Made by a program: the position numbers and the translations under genes | Part shown: positions 1 to 10,415 of the stretch, in pieces | Position numbering within the stretch: the first letter of the stretch is position 1 | How the letters are laid out: each line of letters begins with the position of its first letter | The notes under the pieces: generated by a model | The model's input: only the letters and a program-made list of their open reading frames with translations | Told to the model about the DNA's origin: nothing | Databases searched by the model: none | Source: Centrapalus pauciflorus | Taxonomy: Eukaryota; Streptophyta; Magnoliopsida; Asterales; Asteraceae | Reading direction: 5' to 3' | DNA length: 64,000 nt | Assembly (NCBI GenBank): GCA_020465985.1 | Contig: JAANYP010004442.1 | Span: 142,217 to 206,216 of the forward strand

Positions 1-121
1 ATACTTTTATCTTTGAAAGTGTTCATCATTAAAAAATGCATCCTTTTATCGCGTTTTTCATTGAAGGTGTTCATCATTCAAAAATTTATCATGCATTCAA
101 AAAATGCGGTGATTATTGACC

Positions 122-123
<2 letters not shown>

Positions 124-163
<40 letters not shown>
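124..163. repeat. (GA)n microsatellite
   Basis: An uninterrupted GA dinucleotide run of about 40 bases. It directly precedes a sequence starting GTGGGTTCAATG that resembles the end of the ATGCAT-rich elements near 31.4 kb and 50.4 kb. Confidence 0.95.
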
Positions 164-164
<1 letters not shown>

Positions 165-166
<2 letters not shown>

Positions 167-245
167 TGGGTTCAATGAAAAATCAACATGCATCTGAAAA
201 CCAACATACATGATGCATCACGATCATCTGATGCATCATGTGGCC
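165..245 (+). repeat. Half of an ATGCAT-rich inverted-repeat element
   Basis: Begins GTGGGTTCAATG and contains repeated ATGCATC words (GATGCATCACG, GATGCATCATG). These match the left terminus and interior of the element at 31419-31687. No matching right terminus was seen, so this is a fragment or a one-ended copy. Confidence 0.45.
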
Positions 246-606
246 AGTCCGGAATCAAGTCGGTCTAGCGGTTCAACCGGTCCATTTAATTGAAATCGGT
301 TCATTACTTTTATAATTCTCCATAAAAATAATATATTAAATTACTTGGTTGGAAATCGAACCCAAAACATTTTGTTCCATAAAGTTATTTATTCTTTTCA
401 TCGAACCATTCATGATGGTTCAATTTCATATACACGTTATTGAACATGTGTAATCGATGTTTATTGTTCTTGACATTAGTATATATAAGCATAAAAATAA
501 CTTATGAAAAGATATTTCGAAATAAAAATGCTTACGTCATGTATTCGTCGATTTCAGAACTGTTGTGGAAAGAAAAATTAAAATATCTAAATTAAAATAT
601 CATATA

Positions 607-735
607 GTGAGGACATGTTCACTCCAAATCTTGGGTCAAAAAAGAAAGTCAATAACTTGAAATATTTAATTTTTGATGTAAAAAGGAAAATCAAAAATCA
701 AAATTAAATAATCTATTTGGAGGACATGTCCTCAC
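607..735. mobile_element. Short MITE, 129 bp
   Basis: The ends are inverted copies: the left reads GTGAGGACATGTTCACTCC and the right, on the other strand, GTGAGGACATGTCCTCC. The inside is AT-rich with no coding potential. The superfamily is unclear because no convincing target duplication was found. Confidence 0.6.
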
Positions 736-778
736 AATAGAATGTTTTTCTTGTAGTGTTCCCTAATTATACATATAT

Positions 779-1417
779 ACATTATTCACTAATAAAATTA
801 CTATTCATAAGTGGGTTTTTCTAAAATGCACCATTTAATTATAATTTAATGAGGGTTATTCTAACATGCACCATCAACTATTTTCTATCATCATATATAG
901 TTTGTTTTATTAATTAAGTATTGTATTAAGTATTAAATAATTAAATGCATCATTAATATTTTATTAAACATTATACATATATACATTATTCACTAATAAA
1001 ATTACTATTCATAAGTGGGTTTTTTCTAAAATGCACCATTTAATTATAATTTAATGAGGGTTATTCTAACATGCACCATCAACTATTTTCTATCATCATA
1101 TATAGTATGTTTTATTAATTAAGTATTCTATTAAGTATTAAATAATTAAATTCATCATCAATATTTTATTAAATATATATACATTATTCACTAATGAAAT
1201 TATTATTCATAAGTGAGTTTTTTTAGATGCACCATTTAACTATAATTTAATGAGGGTTTTCTAACATGCACAATTAACTATTTTCTATTATCATGTATAA
1301 ATAGTTTGTTTTATTAGTTAAGTATTTTTATCAAGTATTAAATAATAAAATTATTATTCATAAGTGGGTTTTTTTAGATGCACCATTTAACTATAATTTA
1401 ATGAGGGTTTTCTAACA
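779..1417. repeat. Tandem AT-rich repeat, 5' copies
   Basis: A unit of roughly 150-200 bp starting ACATTATTCACTAATAAAA and running through ATGCACCATTTAA and TAATGAGGG is repeated about four times with divergence (starts near 779, 979, 1183 and 1345). The last copy is broken by the LTR retrotransposon and resumes at 9437. The same unit begins the longer repeats at 9437-11535, so these look like truncated tandem copies of one element. Confidence 0.7.
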
Positions 1418-1422
1418 TACAC

Positions 1423-2695
1423 TGATCAGTGATATAAATCACTGCTATTTTCATGTGTTTTTGCTATGTTTTATTGTGTAAATGCGAGATAATTGGTACT
1501 GCTAATGTAGGTTTTTGTGATTTCAGTTGCTTGACAAGAAAGTAAAGGAAATGACAGCTTGGAAGATGAATTTCGTGCAGGGCGTCCTAGCCAGCGTCCC
1601 AGACGCCAAGACAACGCCCAAAAACCCATGTTACAGAATCTGAGCGTCCTAGCCAGCGTCCCAGACGTCCTACCCAGCGTCCCGGACGCTGGCGGCGACG
1701 CTGGTGCGGCAGTTGTGCAAAAGTTGCAGTTTTTGAGGGAGGAAGTTACCATTTTGAAGGGGATTCGTTTTTTGGGGACCTGGGGTTCGCAATTAGGCAG
1801 TTTCACACACACAAAGGTGCGATTTTGGGAGAAAAATCAGAGGAGGAAAGCAATCGGAATCAAACGAAGATCAAGCATTGGCATCCGATCGATTGTATTT
1901 ACACATTATCGGTAGTTTTAATGTTTTCATCTGTGTTTGACATTGTTAGTAAGTTAACCCAAGCTATGCTTGGCTAAATATTTTGTGGTGTTTGTTCTTT
2001 AGTTTGCACACTATGGTTTGAATGAATGTTTAATTAATTTCAGTTTCCAATTGCGCTTAAAGGGGTTGTGGATCTTATTTGTGAATGAATGGTTGTAATC
2101 AACGGGTATTGTATGTAACGGGGTATAGTAATATCATTAGTTGTGCCGGCTCATTAATATGGGGAAGACAATTAATAGACGGTGCATACTTCGTCTTAAG
2201 AATATTTGTCGTGAAAACCAATTCATTCATAGGGAAACTGTAAAAGGGATTATATTGGTATGAATAAATGTGAGTGAACAGTAAGTGTATCTGAAATGGT
2301 TGATATCCATGTCATTGGTTGTGCCCACTCTCTATAGGGGAGGAAGACAGTCAATAGAGTGGTATACGTTGTTTTGGAACATAAGCTGTAAATTCATGTC
2401 ACTTCATGTGAGTGGAATCCCTAACATTCTGAATTGCCATAGTGTGTATAACGAGAGAGCAAACACCCTCTTTCTCTTCCAGTGAACTTCTTTAATTCAA
2501 TTCTCGTGTGTGACATTGCAACAATAGTAGTTTTACAGTAGGAAATTAGTTCGAAACAAATGATTTCAATTCTAATCCAAACAGTCTCTGAACTAGTTTA
2601 GCGACCTATCATTCCCTGTGGATTCGATCCCACTTACCCTATCTATATAGTGTTTTTGGGTTATATTTTTGATACTCATACGACTGGGTCCATCA
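1423..2695 (+). repeat. 5' LTR of the Athila-type element
   Basis: This LTR is 1273 bp, TG...CA. Compared with the 3' LTR I see substitutions near 2266 (a/t) and 2358 (g/a), and one fewer copy of a 12-base AGCCAGCGTCCT unit. It contains a GC-rich patch (about 1580-1705) of AGCGTCC-type words in otherwise AT-rich sequence. Confidence 0.95.
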
Positions 2696-2698
2696 AAA

Positions 2699-2716
2699 TG
2701 GCGCCGTTGCCGGGGA
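2699..2716 (+). other. Primer binding site, tRNA-Asp
   Basis: TGGCGCCGTTGCCGGGGA, three bases after the LTR end, is an 18-base perfect complement to the 3' end of plant tRNA-Asp(GTC) including CCA. This primer is typical of Athila elements. Confidence 0.95.
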
Positions 2717-2869
2717 ATGGCAGCGCTTGTTAAAGTAGTTTTGGATTATCTGTTTCTGTAAATATTCTTGTTTATAGTAGTTAGTTAATTTTGTTTTATT
2801 TTAGTTTAATTTTCAGTATTTTTCAATTTTCTTTAACATTCTGAACAGCAAAGTTCAGAATCTTCACGT

Positions 2870-5800
2870 GTGTGTGTGTATCTCAGGTATATGCATACTC
2901 GTCACTCAGGGCGAACTTCTCCATTGCAATACGAAACAGAAATTGAAAGGACTGCTCGTTCACTGAGGAAGCTACACAGAGGTTATTGGCCTAGTGGTGA
3001 GACTAGTGGTAATCCAAGCACACTGGAGACATCTGATTCAAAAGAGCAATCCATACATTCAGAGGAACCTGAAAGTGACACTGAACCCATTGTAAACATG
3101 GCAGATGATAGGAGGACTGTGGAGTCCCACTACCGACCGGGTGATGTTCCTGATATGTCACCGATACTGTATCCTGAAATTGAGAATGAACCGGAAATAA
3201 AGACTCGCTTATTCAGCATCATTCCTCATTTTCATGGAACAAAGAGCGAGGAACCATACGATCACCTAGCAGAATTTTCAGCAATATGCAAAGCTAACAG
3301 AGTGCAAAGACTACCCGTAGATACTCTCAAACTACGATTGTTCCCATTCTCTCTTAAAGACAAAGCAAAGCACTGGTTCCCGTCTCTACCAGCTAACAGT
3401 ATTCGTAACTGGGAGGAGATGAAGAGGGCTTTCCTCAACGAGTTTTATTCGATTAGTAAGACCACTGAGAAGAGGAATAGCATCACCAGTTTCAAGCAAA
3501 AGCCGGGGGAACAATTTCATGAGGCTTTCGAGCGACTGAACGAGATGTTACGGGCATGTCCACATCATGAGGTACCCAAGTGGATGTTGGTGAAGAATTT
3601 TTTCGATGGTATTAGCCAAGAGAGCAGAAATATGATCACAGCAGCCTCGGGGGGTACATTCTTAGCTAAGGAGCATGATGAGGCATGGGAATTGTTAGCA
3701 CAGCTGGCGAAGGGGTCTAAGGTACAAGCCGGGTCTGATACGTCAATTGGTGTCCAAGTGTTGGGGATTGATAATGCTTGGAAAAGAGATGTCACGACAA
3801 ATATGGAGGCTCTTAGCAAGAAGATGGACGCCTTGATGAGGAAAGACAACACAGAATATAGAGCTCCTATTATGTGTGTGACATGTGGAGAGAACACTCA
3901 TACATCAGAGTTTTGCTTTCATGTACATGGGGAGCAGACTGGTGAATTTTATGGATTTCGACCACGACAGGATAGGTTTGACCCTCACTCTGAAACCTAC
4001 AATCCTGGGTGGAGGTGTCATCCTAACTTTCGTTGGAGGGATGACCAGAGAGGAGATGAATATGCAAAGCCCAGATTTGACCAATGGAATAGATACCAGC
4101 AAAGTAGAAACTTCTATGGTGGTATATCATCTGGTACTAAAGAGGAGAAGGAACCAGCCGCTCAAGAAGCTCCAAAAGACTCGAAGATGGATCAACTTTT
4201 AGACTATCTGAAACAGCAATCGTATGTTCAAACAAAGTCTATGGCAAGTCTAGAAAAGCAGATGGGTCAGATAGCGGATCAGCTCACAAAAAGAGACGAG
4301 GGTCGGTTGCCAAGCAATACCCAAGTGAACCCTTCTCATTCCAAGGGTAAAGAGAAGCAATCAGTGAATGAAATAAAGGAGTTGAATGAAGTCAGTGAGT
4401 TGCATAAGGTGACTACTCTACGTAGTGGGAAGGAGGTAGACAACAAGGTGGTAATGCCGGAAATGAAAGAAATGGAGAGTGAGGTTGAAGAGGTAGTTGG
4501 TGGTGGGAAATCAGGCCCATATTCAGAATTTGAACGAGAGGCTAAGCTGAAAAAGAAAGTCCAGTTTGAAGAGTTTATAGTGAAAGAAGAGGAACAACCG
4601 GGGCCTAAGCCAACACCTCCATATCCGTCAGCACTAAAGGGTCCGAGCAGGCCAGCCTTTGGTAAGAAAGGGCCACAACTAGAGGAGCTATGGGAGATGT
4701 TCAACCAAGTGAAGATAAATATTCCGTTGGTAAAAGCTTTGAAGCAAGTTCCGGTCTATGCTAAATTTCTGAAGGACTTGTGTACTCAAAAGCGCAAGTT
4801 CAATAAGGCATTGCCAAAGCAAATCAACCTTACGGAGCAGGTAAGTGTCGTAGTCTCGAGTTCTTTACCTCCAAAGCTAAAAGATCCAGGTTCACCTCTC
4901 ATTTCTGTCACTATTGGTGATGTTAGGATCAAGAAAGCATTGCTAGATTTAGGTGCAAGTGTTAACATACTCCCTGGAAACTTATTTGATCAGCATGATT
5001 TGGGAAGCTTAAAACCCACTGATGTGGTGTTACAACTAGCTGATCGATCTACTAAGGTTCCAAGGGGCATGTTAACTGATGTGATTGTAAAAGTTGAAGA
5101 TTTCTATTACCCGGTAGATTTTCTTGTATTGGATTCAGATCATAAGAGTCGGGATAACCAGCCTGCAATCATTTTGGGTAGGCCATTTTTGGCCACTGTC
5201 AATGCCCAAATTAATTGTAGGACGGGTGCCTTAGACTTAGCCTTTGGGAATAGAAAGTTGAAACTGGATGTTTTTAATGCTGTTCCTAACGTTTCTTTTG
5301 ATTCAGAGTGCTACTTGATTGATTGTATCGATGAGTTAGCAGGATTCCAAGCACCATTGACGACTAGCAGAGATGAATGCGATTATGTGTTTTCATGTCA
5401 AAAGCAGGAAGAGGTTGAATGGGGATGGTCAATAAGCCTAGAGGAGATGGTAGGAGGGACAAAGCAGAACAGGCAGCCTCCGTGGTCATTGAAGTTCGAG
5501 AAGCTACCTGAAAATCTTCCTGAGTCAATAAAACCCTCTCTAGAGCAAGCTCCCACTTTGGAACTAGAAGTTTTACCCACCCATCTTAAGTATGTATTTT
5601 TTTGGCCACACGAGAGTTACCCTATGATTATTGCCTCACACTTGTCGGAAGATGAAAAGAAAGCATTAATAGAGGTGTCAAATAAGGAGGTTAAGAGGAT
5701 TTTGGAGAAAACTGTTAAGTCTAGCTGCAAAGACTGGTCCTTAAGGCTAGATGAAGCATTGTGGGCTTACAGGACTGCGTATAAGACCCCTATTGGAATG

Positions 5801-6298
5801 TCACCTTATAGATTAGTCTACGGGAAACCTTGCCATTTACCTGTAGAATTAGAGCATAGAGCCACATGGGCCATCAGAAATGCTAATTTTGATATTGCTG
5901 ATGCAGGTGAAATGAGGAAATTTCAATTGGCCGAGCTGGAGGAAATCAGAAAGTACGCTTATGGAAGTGTGAGGCTCTACAAAGAAAAGACTAAGCAGCT
6001 CCATGACAAGCACTTGAGAAAGAGGGTTTTTGTTGTTGGTAATAAGGTCTGGCTGTATAACTCACGTCTTAAGTTGTTTCCAGGTAAGCTGCGAAGCAAA
6101 TGGACGGGACCATATGATGTGATTCATGTGTACGGGAATGGAGCAGTGGAGACTAAGGATCCCAAACATGGGAACTCATTTATTGTGAATGGCCGCAAGC
6201 TTAAGTTCTATGTTAAAGGCCCGATAAGCACTGACGGTGATCAAGCAACCTTGATTGAGGTAGTGGCTCTCAAAGAGCCAATCTATTCATCTCTGTAA
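2870..6298 (+). CDS. Gag-protease fused to integrase C-terminus (retrotransposon)
   Basis: A 1142-residue open frame. Residues about 114-285 form a retrotrans_gag domain (FHGTKSEEPYDHLAEF, then KHWFPSLP). A zinc knuckle CX2CX4HX4C is visible near residue 335 (CVTCGENTHTSEFC). An aspartic protease follows around 680-800 with the active-site motif LLDLGASVNILP and the later ILGRPFL. After SEDEKKALIEV (about residue 935), where reverse transcriptase normally starts, the frame jumps into late integrase (SNKEVKRILEKTV, then DEALWAYRTAYKTPIGMSPY) and runs to the integrase C-terminal domain. Reverse transcriptase, RNase H and the catalytic integrase core are therefore absent, yet the frame stays open. 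DLGA in place of D(S/T)GA is frequent in this lineage. The start at 2870 is the first ATG; a second, 24 bases downstream, is equally possible. Confidence 0.9.
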   Translation: MCVYLRYMHTRHSGRTSPLQYETEIERTARSLRKLHRGYWPSGETSGNPSTLETSDSKEQSIHSEEPESDTEPIVNMADDRRTVESHYRPGDVPDMSPILYPEIENEPEIKTRLFSIIPHFHGTKSEEPYDHLAEFSAICKANRVQRLPVDTLKLRLFPFSLKDKAKHWFPSLPANSIRNWEEMKRAFLNEFYSISKTTEKRNSITSFKQKPGEQFHEAFERLNEMLRACPHHEVPKWMLVKNFFDGISQESRNMITAASGGTFLAKEHDEAWELLAQLAKGSKVQAGSDTSIGVQVLGIDNAWKRDVTTNMEALSKKMDALMRKDNTEYRAPIMCVTCGENTHTSEFCFHVHGEQTGEFYGFRPRQDRFDPHSETYNPGWRCHPNFRWRDDQRGDEYAKPRFDQWNRYQQSRNFYGGISSGTKEEKEPAAQEAPKDSKMDQLLDYLKQQSYVQTKSMASLEKQMGQIADQLTKRDEGRLPSNTQVNPSHSKGKEKQSVNEIKELNEVSELHKVTTLRSGKEVDNKVVMPEMKEMESEVEEVVGGGKSGPYSEFEREAKLKKKVQFEEFIVKEEEQPGPKPTPPYPSALKGPSRPAFGKKGPQLEELWEMFNQVKINIPLVKALKQVPVYAKFLKDLCTQKRKFNKALPKQINLTEQVSVVVSSSLPPKLKDPGSPLISVTIGDVRIKKALLDLGASVNILPGNLFDQHDLGSLKPTDVVLQLADRSTKVPRGMLTDVIVKVEDFYYPVDFLVLDSDHKSRDNQPAIILGRPFLATVNAQINCRTGALDLAFGNRKLKLDVFNAVPNVSFDSECYLIDCIDELAGFQAPLTTSRDECDYVFSCQKQEEVEWGWSISLEEMVGGTKQNRQPPWSLKFEKLPENLPESIKPSLEQAPTLELEVLPTHLKYVFFWPHESYPMIIASHLSEDEKKALIEVSNKEVKRILEKTVKSSCKDWSLRLDEALWAYRTAYKTPIGMSPYRLVYGKPCHLPVELEHRATWAIRNANFDIADAGEMRKFQLAELEEIRKYAYGSVRLYKEKTKQLHDKHLRKRVFVVGNKVWLYNSRLKLFPGKLRSKWTGPYDVIHVYGNGAVETKDPKHGNSFIVNGRKLKFYVKGPISTDGDQATLIEVVALKEPIYSSL

Positions 6299-8133
6299 GT
6301 AAAACATGTATGAATTTTGTGGGTATATTCACTGCAAACCCTCACGAGACTAAACTCGTCCATCTAAGTAATTAGGTGGTTTAAAGGCTTGCTATACGTG
6401 CTAAGTATAGTCGTGTTCCCTACGAAAATGGTTGTTTTTTGTGTTTGTTTAAAGTTGTGTTTAGTTAATTTAATGTGTGTTTTTAATTTGGAAATGAGCG
6501 GGAGTGGCCGTTATCGAGCAAATGGAAGTTGAAAAGTTTTTAGGGCGAGTGTTGAGTGAATTTGGAGTACCAACGTCCAAATGGGCGTCGGGGACGCTGA
6601 ATTTAATTATCAAACAGAGTGTGAGCGTCTTTAAGACGCTCAGACATGGGTTCGGACGCTGGGACGGCGTTGAGGACGCTGAGCAGGACGCTGGGGACGC
6701 AGTCAAATGGGCGCTTAAGGAGCGGCGTCCGAGTGAGCGTCCTAGACGCTGGAATAAATTATGAAACAGAATGTGAGCGTTTTTGGAACGCCCACAACAG
6801 CCGCACGGACGCTGGGAGGCCGTCTGAGACGCTGGGTAGGACGCTCGAGCGACTTTTCATCATTTAACCCTCTGTCCGCCTCATTTACTCACACCTACCG
6901 TCCCTTTCTCTCTCTAAAGCGCTCTCATCTCTCTCTCGAACGCTGAACGGTTTCCACCATTGTTGCTTACATGCTTAATTTTGTGATGAGGACATCACTT
7001 CTCTCTAAGTTGGGGAGGGGGTGTCCAATTTTTTTCAATTTTTGACATATGCTTTTCCATATGGATGTGTGACAGGGAACCTTGTTGTGGACTGCAGGTT
7101 ATATGTGTGTAAATGAATTTGTTGATACTAACAGTTCACTACTATGGTTGCGTTTATTGTTTGTGCATTTCAGGAGTCACCATGTCTGGATCATCATCAT
7201 CTGAAATGGTGAAAAACATAGCCAAAAGAAAGAAAACAGCATCAGCAACACCAAATGTTCGCCCTCTTGTCGTATGAGATCCAACTAAGTCATTGTCTGA
7301 ACATGATGAGAGGATACTCTACTACCAGGTACTTTCGTTTCATTTCCGTTTGTTTAATTTATTGCATTTCCAGTTTTAGTAATCTTCTTAAGTGTTTAGC
7401 TTATTTTTTGCAAATGTGTATTATGGTGGTAGTGTCATGATCATTCCTTAACTCCTTATACATGAATTGTTTTGTGCAAAGTGTGAAAATGAGAGTTCAA
7501 GAGGGGTAAGCACAGTGAGTTTGATACTTTTATAAGGAAGTAGCTTTTGGTTTGACGAAAAATGAGTGTGATCGAATGTGAGTGTTTGGCATGGGAGATA
7601 TTGGTCAATTCCTTCTTAAATAAATCTGTGGTATTGATGGCAATAAGGGGGAGAGTATATATGCATTGCACAGTCAAATAACATAAAAAAGAAAAGAAAA
7701 GAAAAGAAAGAGTTGAATAAACTAACACGTAGCCTAGTAAGTTCGGGAAATTAAGTCCGTGGGGTACCGTCATGCCTAATCACCTAAGACCGTCTGGTTT
7801 GGGATTGATTGACCCAAATTCCGTTACATGAACTTACTAGAAAGTCATGATTATAAGTGTTAGCATAAAATCAAAAGAAAAAGAGCAGAAAAGTGCTCAA
7901 CTATAAAGTGTGCAATTGGCTTTAAGTGACGCAACTCGTAACCTTGAGCTAAAAGTCAATGTTTAGGGATTTATTATGAAGGAAAGGTTCATAGCTTGAA
8001 CATGCTAGCATTCGGGTTTTGATCACTCACTGTTTTTATCATCTCAAAAGTTCATGCTTTTAAAGTTGGAAAACTCAAATGTTTAATCCTTGTGTCTCTA
8101 TTTTGATGCCTTGTTCGGGACGATCAAGGTGTA
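6299..8133 (+). other. 3' untranslated region of the retrotransposon
   Basis: About 1.8 kb between the ORF stop and the polypurine tract, as is usual for Athila-lineage elements. At 6560-6860 it carries a dense GC-rich array of GACGCTGG and AGCGTC words. It also holds the broken small ORF at 7182. The rest shows no protein homology I can recognise. Confidence 0.7.
7182..7328 (+). pseudogene. Start of a decayed 3' ORF (Athila env-like position)
   Basis: An ATG follows a good splice acceptor (GTGCATTTCAG). It opens MSGSSSSEMVKNIAKRKKTA and stops at TGA 7275-7277. In the same frame the reading continues DPTKSLSEHDERILYYQ to a donor-like CAG|GTACTT. Athila elements carry an extra, spliced ORF in this position; this looks like its first exon broken by one nonsense codon. 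The remainder of the ORF is not recognisable. Confidence 0.45.
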
Positions 8134-8146
8134 AGTTGGGGAGGTT
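8134..8146 (+). other. Polypurine tract
   Basis: AGTTGGGGAGGTT lies directly before the 3' LTR, the expected place for priming plus-strand synthesis. It is short and interrupted by TT. Confidence 0.8.
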
Positions 8147-9431
8147 TGATCAGTGATATAAATCACTGCTATTTTCATGTGTTTTTGCTATGTTTTATTG
8201 TGTAAATGCGAGATAATTGGTACTGCTAATGTAGGTTTTTGTGATTTCAGTTGCTTGACAAGAAAGTAAAGGAAATGACAGCTTGGAAGATGAATTTCGT
8301 GCAGGGCGTCCTAGCCAGCGTCCCAGACGCCAAGACAACGCCCAAAAACCCATGTTACAGAATCTGAGCGTCCTAGCCAGCGTCCCAGACGTCCTAGCCA
8401 GCGTCCTACCCAGCGTCCCGGACGCTGGCGGCGACGCTGGTGCGGCAGTTGTGCAAAAGTTGCAGTTTTTGAGGGAGGAAGTTACCATTTTGAAGGGGAT
8501 TCGTTTTTTGGGGACCTGGGGTTCGCAATTAGGCAGTTTCACACACACAAAGGTGCGATTTTGGGAGAAAAATCAGAGGAGGAAAGCAATCGGAATCAAA
8601 CGAAGATCAAGCATTGGCATCCGATCGATTGTATTTACACATTATCGGTAGTTTTAATGTTTTCATCTGTGTTTGACATTGTTAGTAAGTTAACCCAAGC
8701 TATGCTTGGCTAAATATTTTGTGGTGTTTGTTCTTTAGTTTGCACACTATGGTTTGAATGAATGTTTAATTAATTTCAGTTTCCAATTGCGCTTAAAGGG
8801 GTTGTGGATCTTATTTGTGAATGAATGGTTGTAATCAACGGGTATTGTATGTAACGGGGTATAGTAATATCATTAGTTGTGCCGGCTCATTAATATGGGG
8901 AAGACAATTAATAGACGGTGCATACTTCGTCTTAAGAATATTTGTCGTGAAAACCAATTCATTCATAGGGAAACTGTAAAAGGGATTATATTGGTATGTA
9001 TAAATGTGAGTGAACAGTAAGTGTATCTGAAATGGTTGATATCCATGTCATTGGTTGTGCCCACTCTCTATAGGGGAGGAAGACAGTCAATAAAGTGGTA
9101 TACGTTGTTTTGGAACATAAGCTGTAAATTCATGTCACTTCATGTGAGTGGAATCCCTAACATTCTGAATTGCCATAGTGTGTATAACGAGAGAGCAAAC
9201 ACCCTCTTTCTCTTCCAGTGAACTTCTTTAATTCAATTCTCGTGTGTGACATTGCAACAATAGTAGTTTTACAGTAGGAAATTAGTTCGAAACAAATGAT
9301 TTCAATTCTAATCCAAACAGTCTCTGAACTAGTTTAGCGACCTATCATTCCCTGTGGATTCGATCCCACTTACCCTATCTATATAGTGTTTTTGGGTTAT
9401 ATTTTTGATACTCATACGACTGGGTCCATCA
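8147..9431 (+). repeat. 3' LTR of the Athila-type element
   Basis: 1285 bp. Identical by eye to the 5' LTR except for two substitutions and one extra 12-base AGCCAGCGTCCT unit near 8395-8406. Followed immediately by the target duplication tacac. Confidence 0.95.
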
Positions 9432-9436
9432 TACAC

Positions 9437-10415
9437 CATTAACTATTTTCTATTATCATGTATAAATAGTTTGTTTTATTAGTTAAGTATATTATCAAGT
9501 ATTAAATAATAATTTTATTATTAATAAAATTTTTCTACATATAATATAACATGTGATCCATATATCATCAATAATATTTTCTTACATATGAGAATATTTC
9601 ATGTAATTAATTGTTATAACATTAAATTTAGTTTATAGTAATTAATAAAAAAATTATTTACGTTTATGGTATTTTTAAAATATCACAAGAGAAAATTAAT
9701 ATTTAATATATTATAATTTAACACTATAAATCACATTTTATATCAGTTTTTATAAAATTTATTTATTATAACTATTATTGTGAGTGTGTGCCTAATTTAT
9801 ATAGAAATTTTATACTTTTTTCTAACATGAAAATATTAATATATACTCAAAATACAATTAAACAAAAAAATAATCCAAATAAATATATGTAATTTATTGA
9901 TTTGTTTTTTTTATTAAACTAAAATATAAAAATCTACTAACGAAATAACAATTAAAATTAATAAATTTTAAGTATTCATATAGGGATTAGTAACAAAGTA
10001 TTATATATCCATTCTATCTATTTATTTATTAATTAAATCAAACTAAAAAAATCCAAGTAAAACATATATTAAACCTAAACGTGAAAACATGAGAAAATAT
10101 ATTTGAATTAATAAATTTTCATATACCTATATATGAATTAGTAACAAAAACACCATGTAACTAAAATTTAATAAATAAAATACGATTAATTTTTTTTCGT
10201 AATTTATCTTTTATTTAGAGATATGCATTTACAGCACAACAAGTGTAGTATTTATTAGATCAATATACATTAAAATTTTAGGTTTATTTTTCAGTTCATT
10301 TTTACACTTTTTTAAAGTATAATTTAATTTAATACGATTTTACCTTATTTTTTACTTTATTAAAAAAAATACATAGCTATACATCCGTCGCAACGCACGG
10401 ACACCACATAACTTG
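9437..10415. repeat. AT-rich Helitron-like element, copy 1 (interrupted)
   Basis: The continuation of the repeat broken by the retrotransposon. It is about 1 kb, very AT-rich, and parallels 10416-11535 through most of its length (TTTTTCTACATATAATAT, AATATATGTAATTTATTG and other shared stretches). Its end holds a short hairpin, CCGTCGCAACGCACGG (10385-10400), about 15 bases before ACTTGTTA. A GC hairpin just before the 3' end is the signature of plant Helitrons, although the usual CTRR end is replaced by CTTG. There is no coding content. Confidence 0.5.

Larger units (their letters stand above)
1..606. other. Non-genic left edge
   Basis: No coding exon could be recognised here. The stretch holds a (GA)n microsatellite and a half of an ATGCAT-rich repeat (both listed separately). 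The rest is unremarkable AT-rich DNA. Confidence 0.6.
1423..9431 (+). mobile_element. Athila-type Ty3/gypsy retrotransposon, non-autonomous, 8.0 kb
   Basis: A complete element by its ends. It has two LTRs beginning TGATCAG and ending CATCA, a target duplication tacac (1418-1422 and 9432-9436), a primer site complementary to the 3' end of plant tRNA-Asp, and a purine-rich tract before the 3' LTR. The internal part encodes Gag, a protease and the C-terminal part of integrase in one open frame, but no reverse transcriptase or RNase H. A long untranslated 3' region follows. The tRNA-Asp primer, the Gag type and the long 3' region fit the Athila lineage. The LTRs differ by about 2 substitutions and a 12-bp indel, so insertion was recent and must have used enzymes supplied by another element. 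Confidence 0.93.

Noticed and set aside
1471..1915. ORFs of 113-122 codons in both LTRs on both strands
   Set aside because: They lie inside the LTRs, duplicate with them, and owe their openness to the GC-rich AGCGTC word array; no known domain.
3565..5580. Minus-strand ORFs within the retrotransposon
   Set aside because: Antisense shadows of the Gag-protease frame.
6470..6946. Overlapping ORFs on both strands in the retrotransposon 3' region
   Set aside because: Low-complexity translation of the GACGCT word array; frames overlap on both strands with no domain.
7456..7773. 105-codon minus-strand ORF
   Set aside because: AT-rich, no recognisable domain, in the 3' untranslated region of the element and antisense to it.
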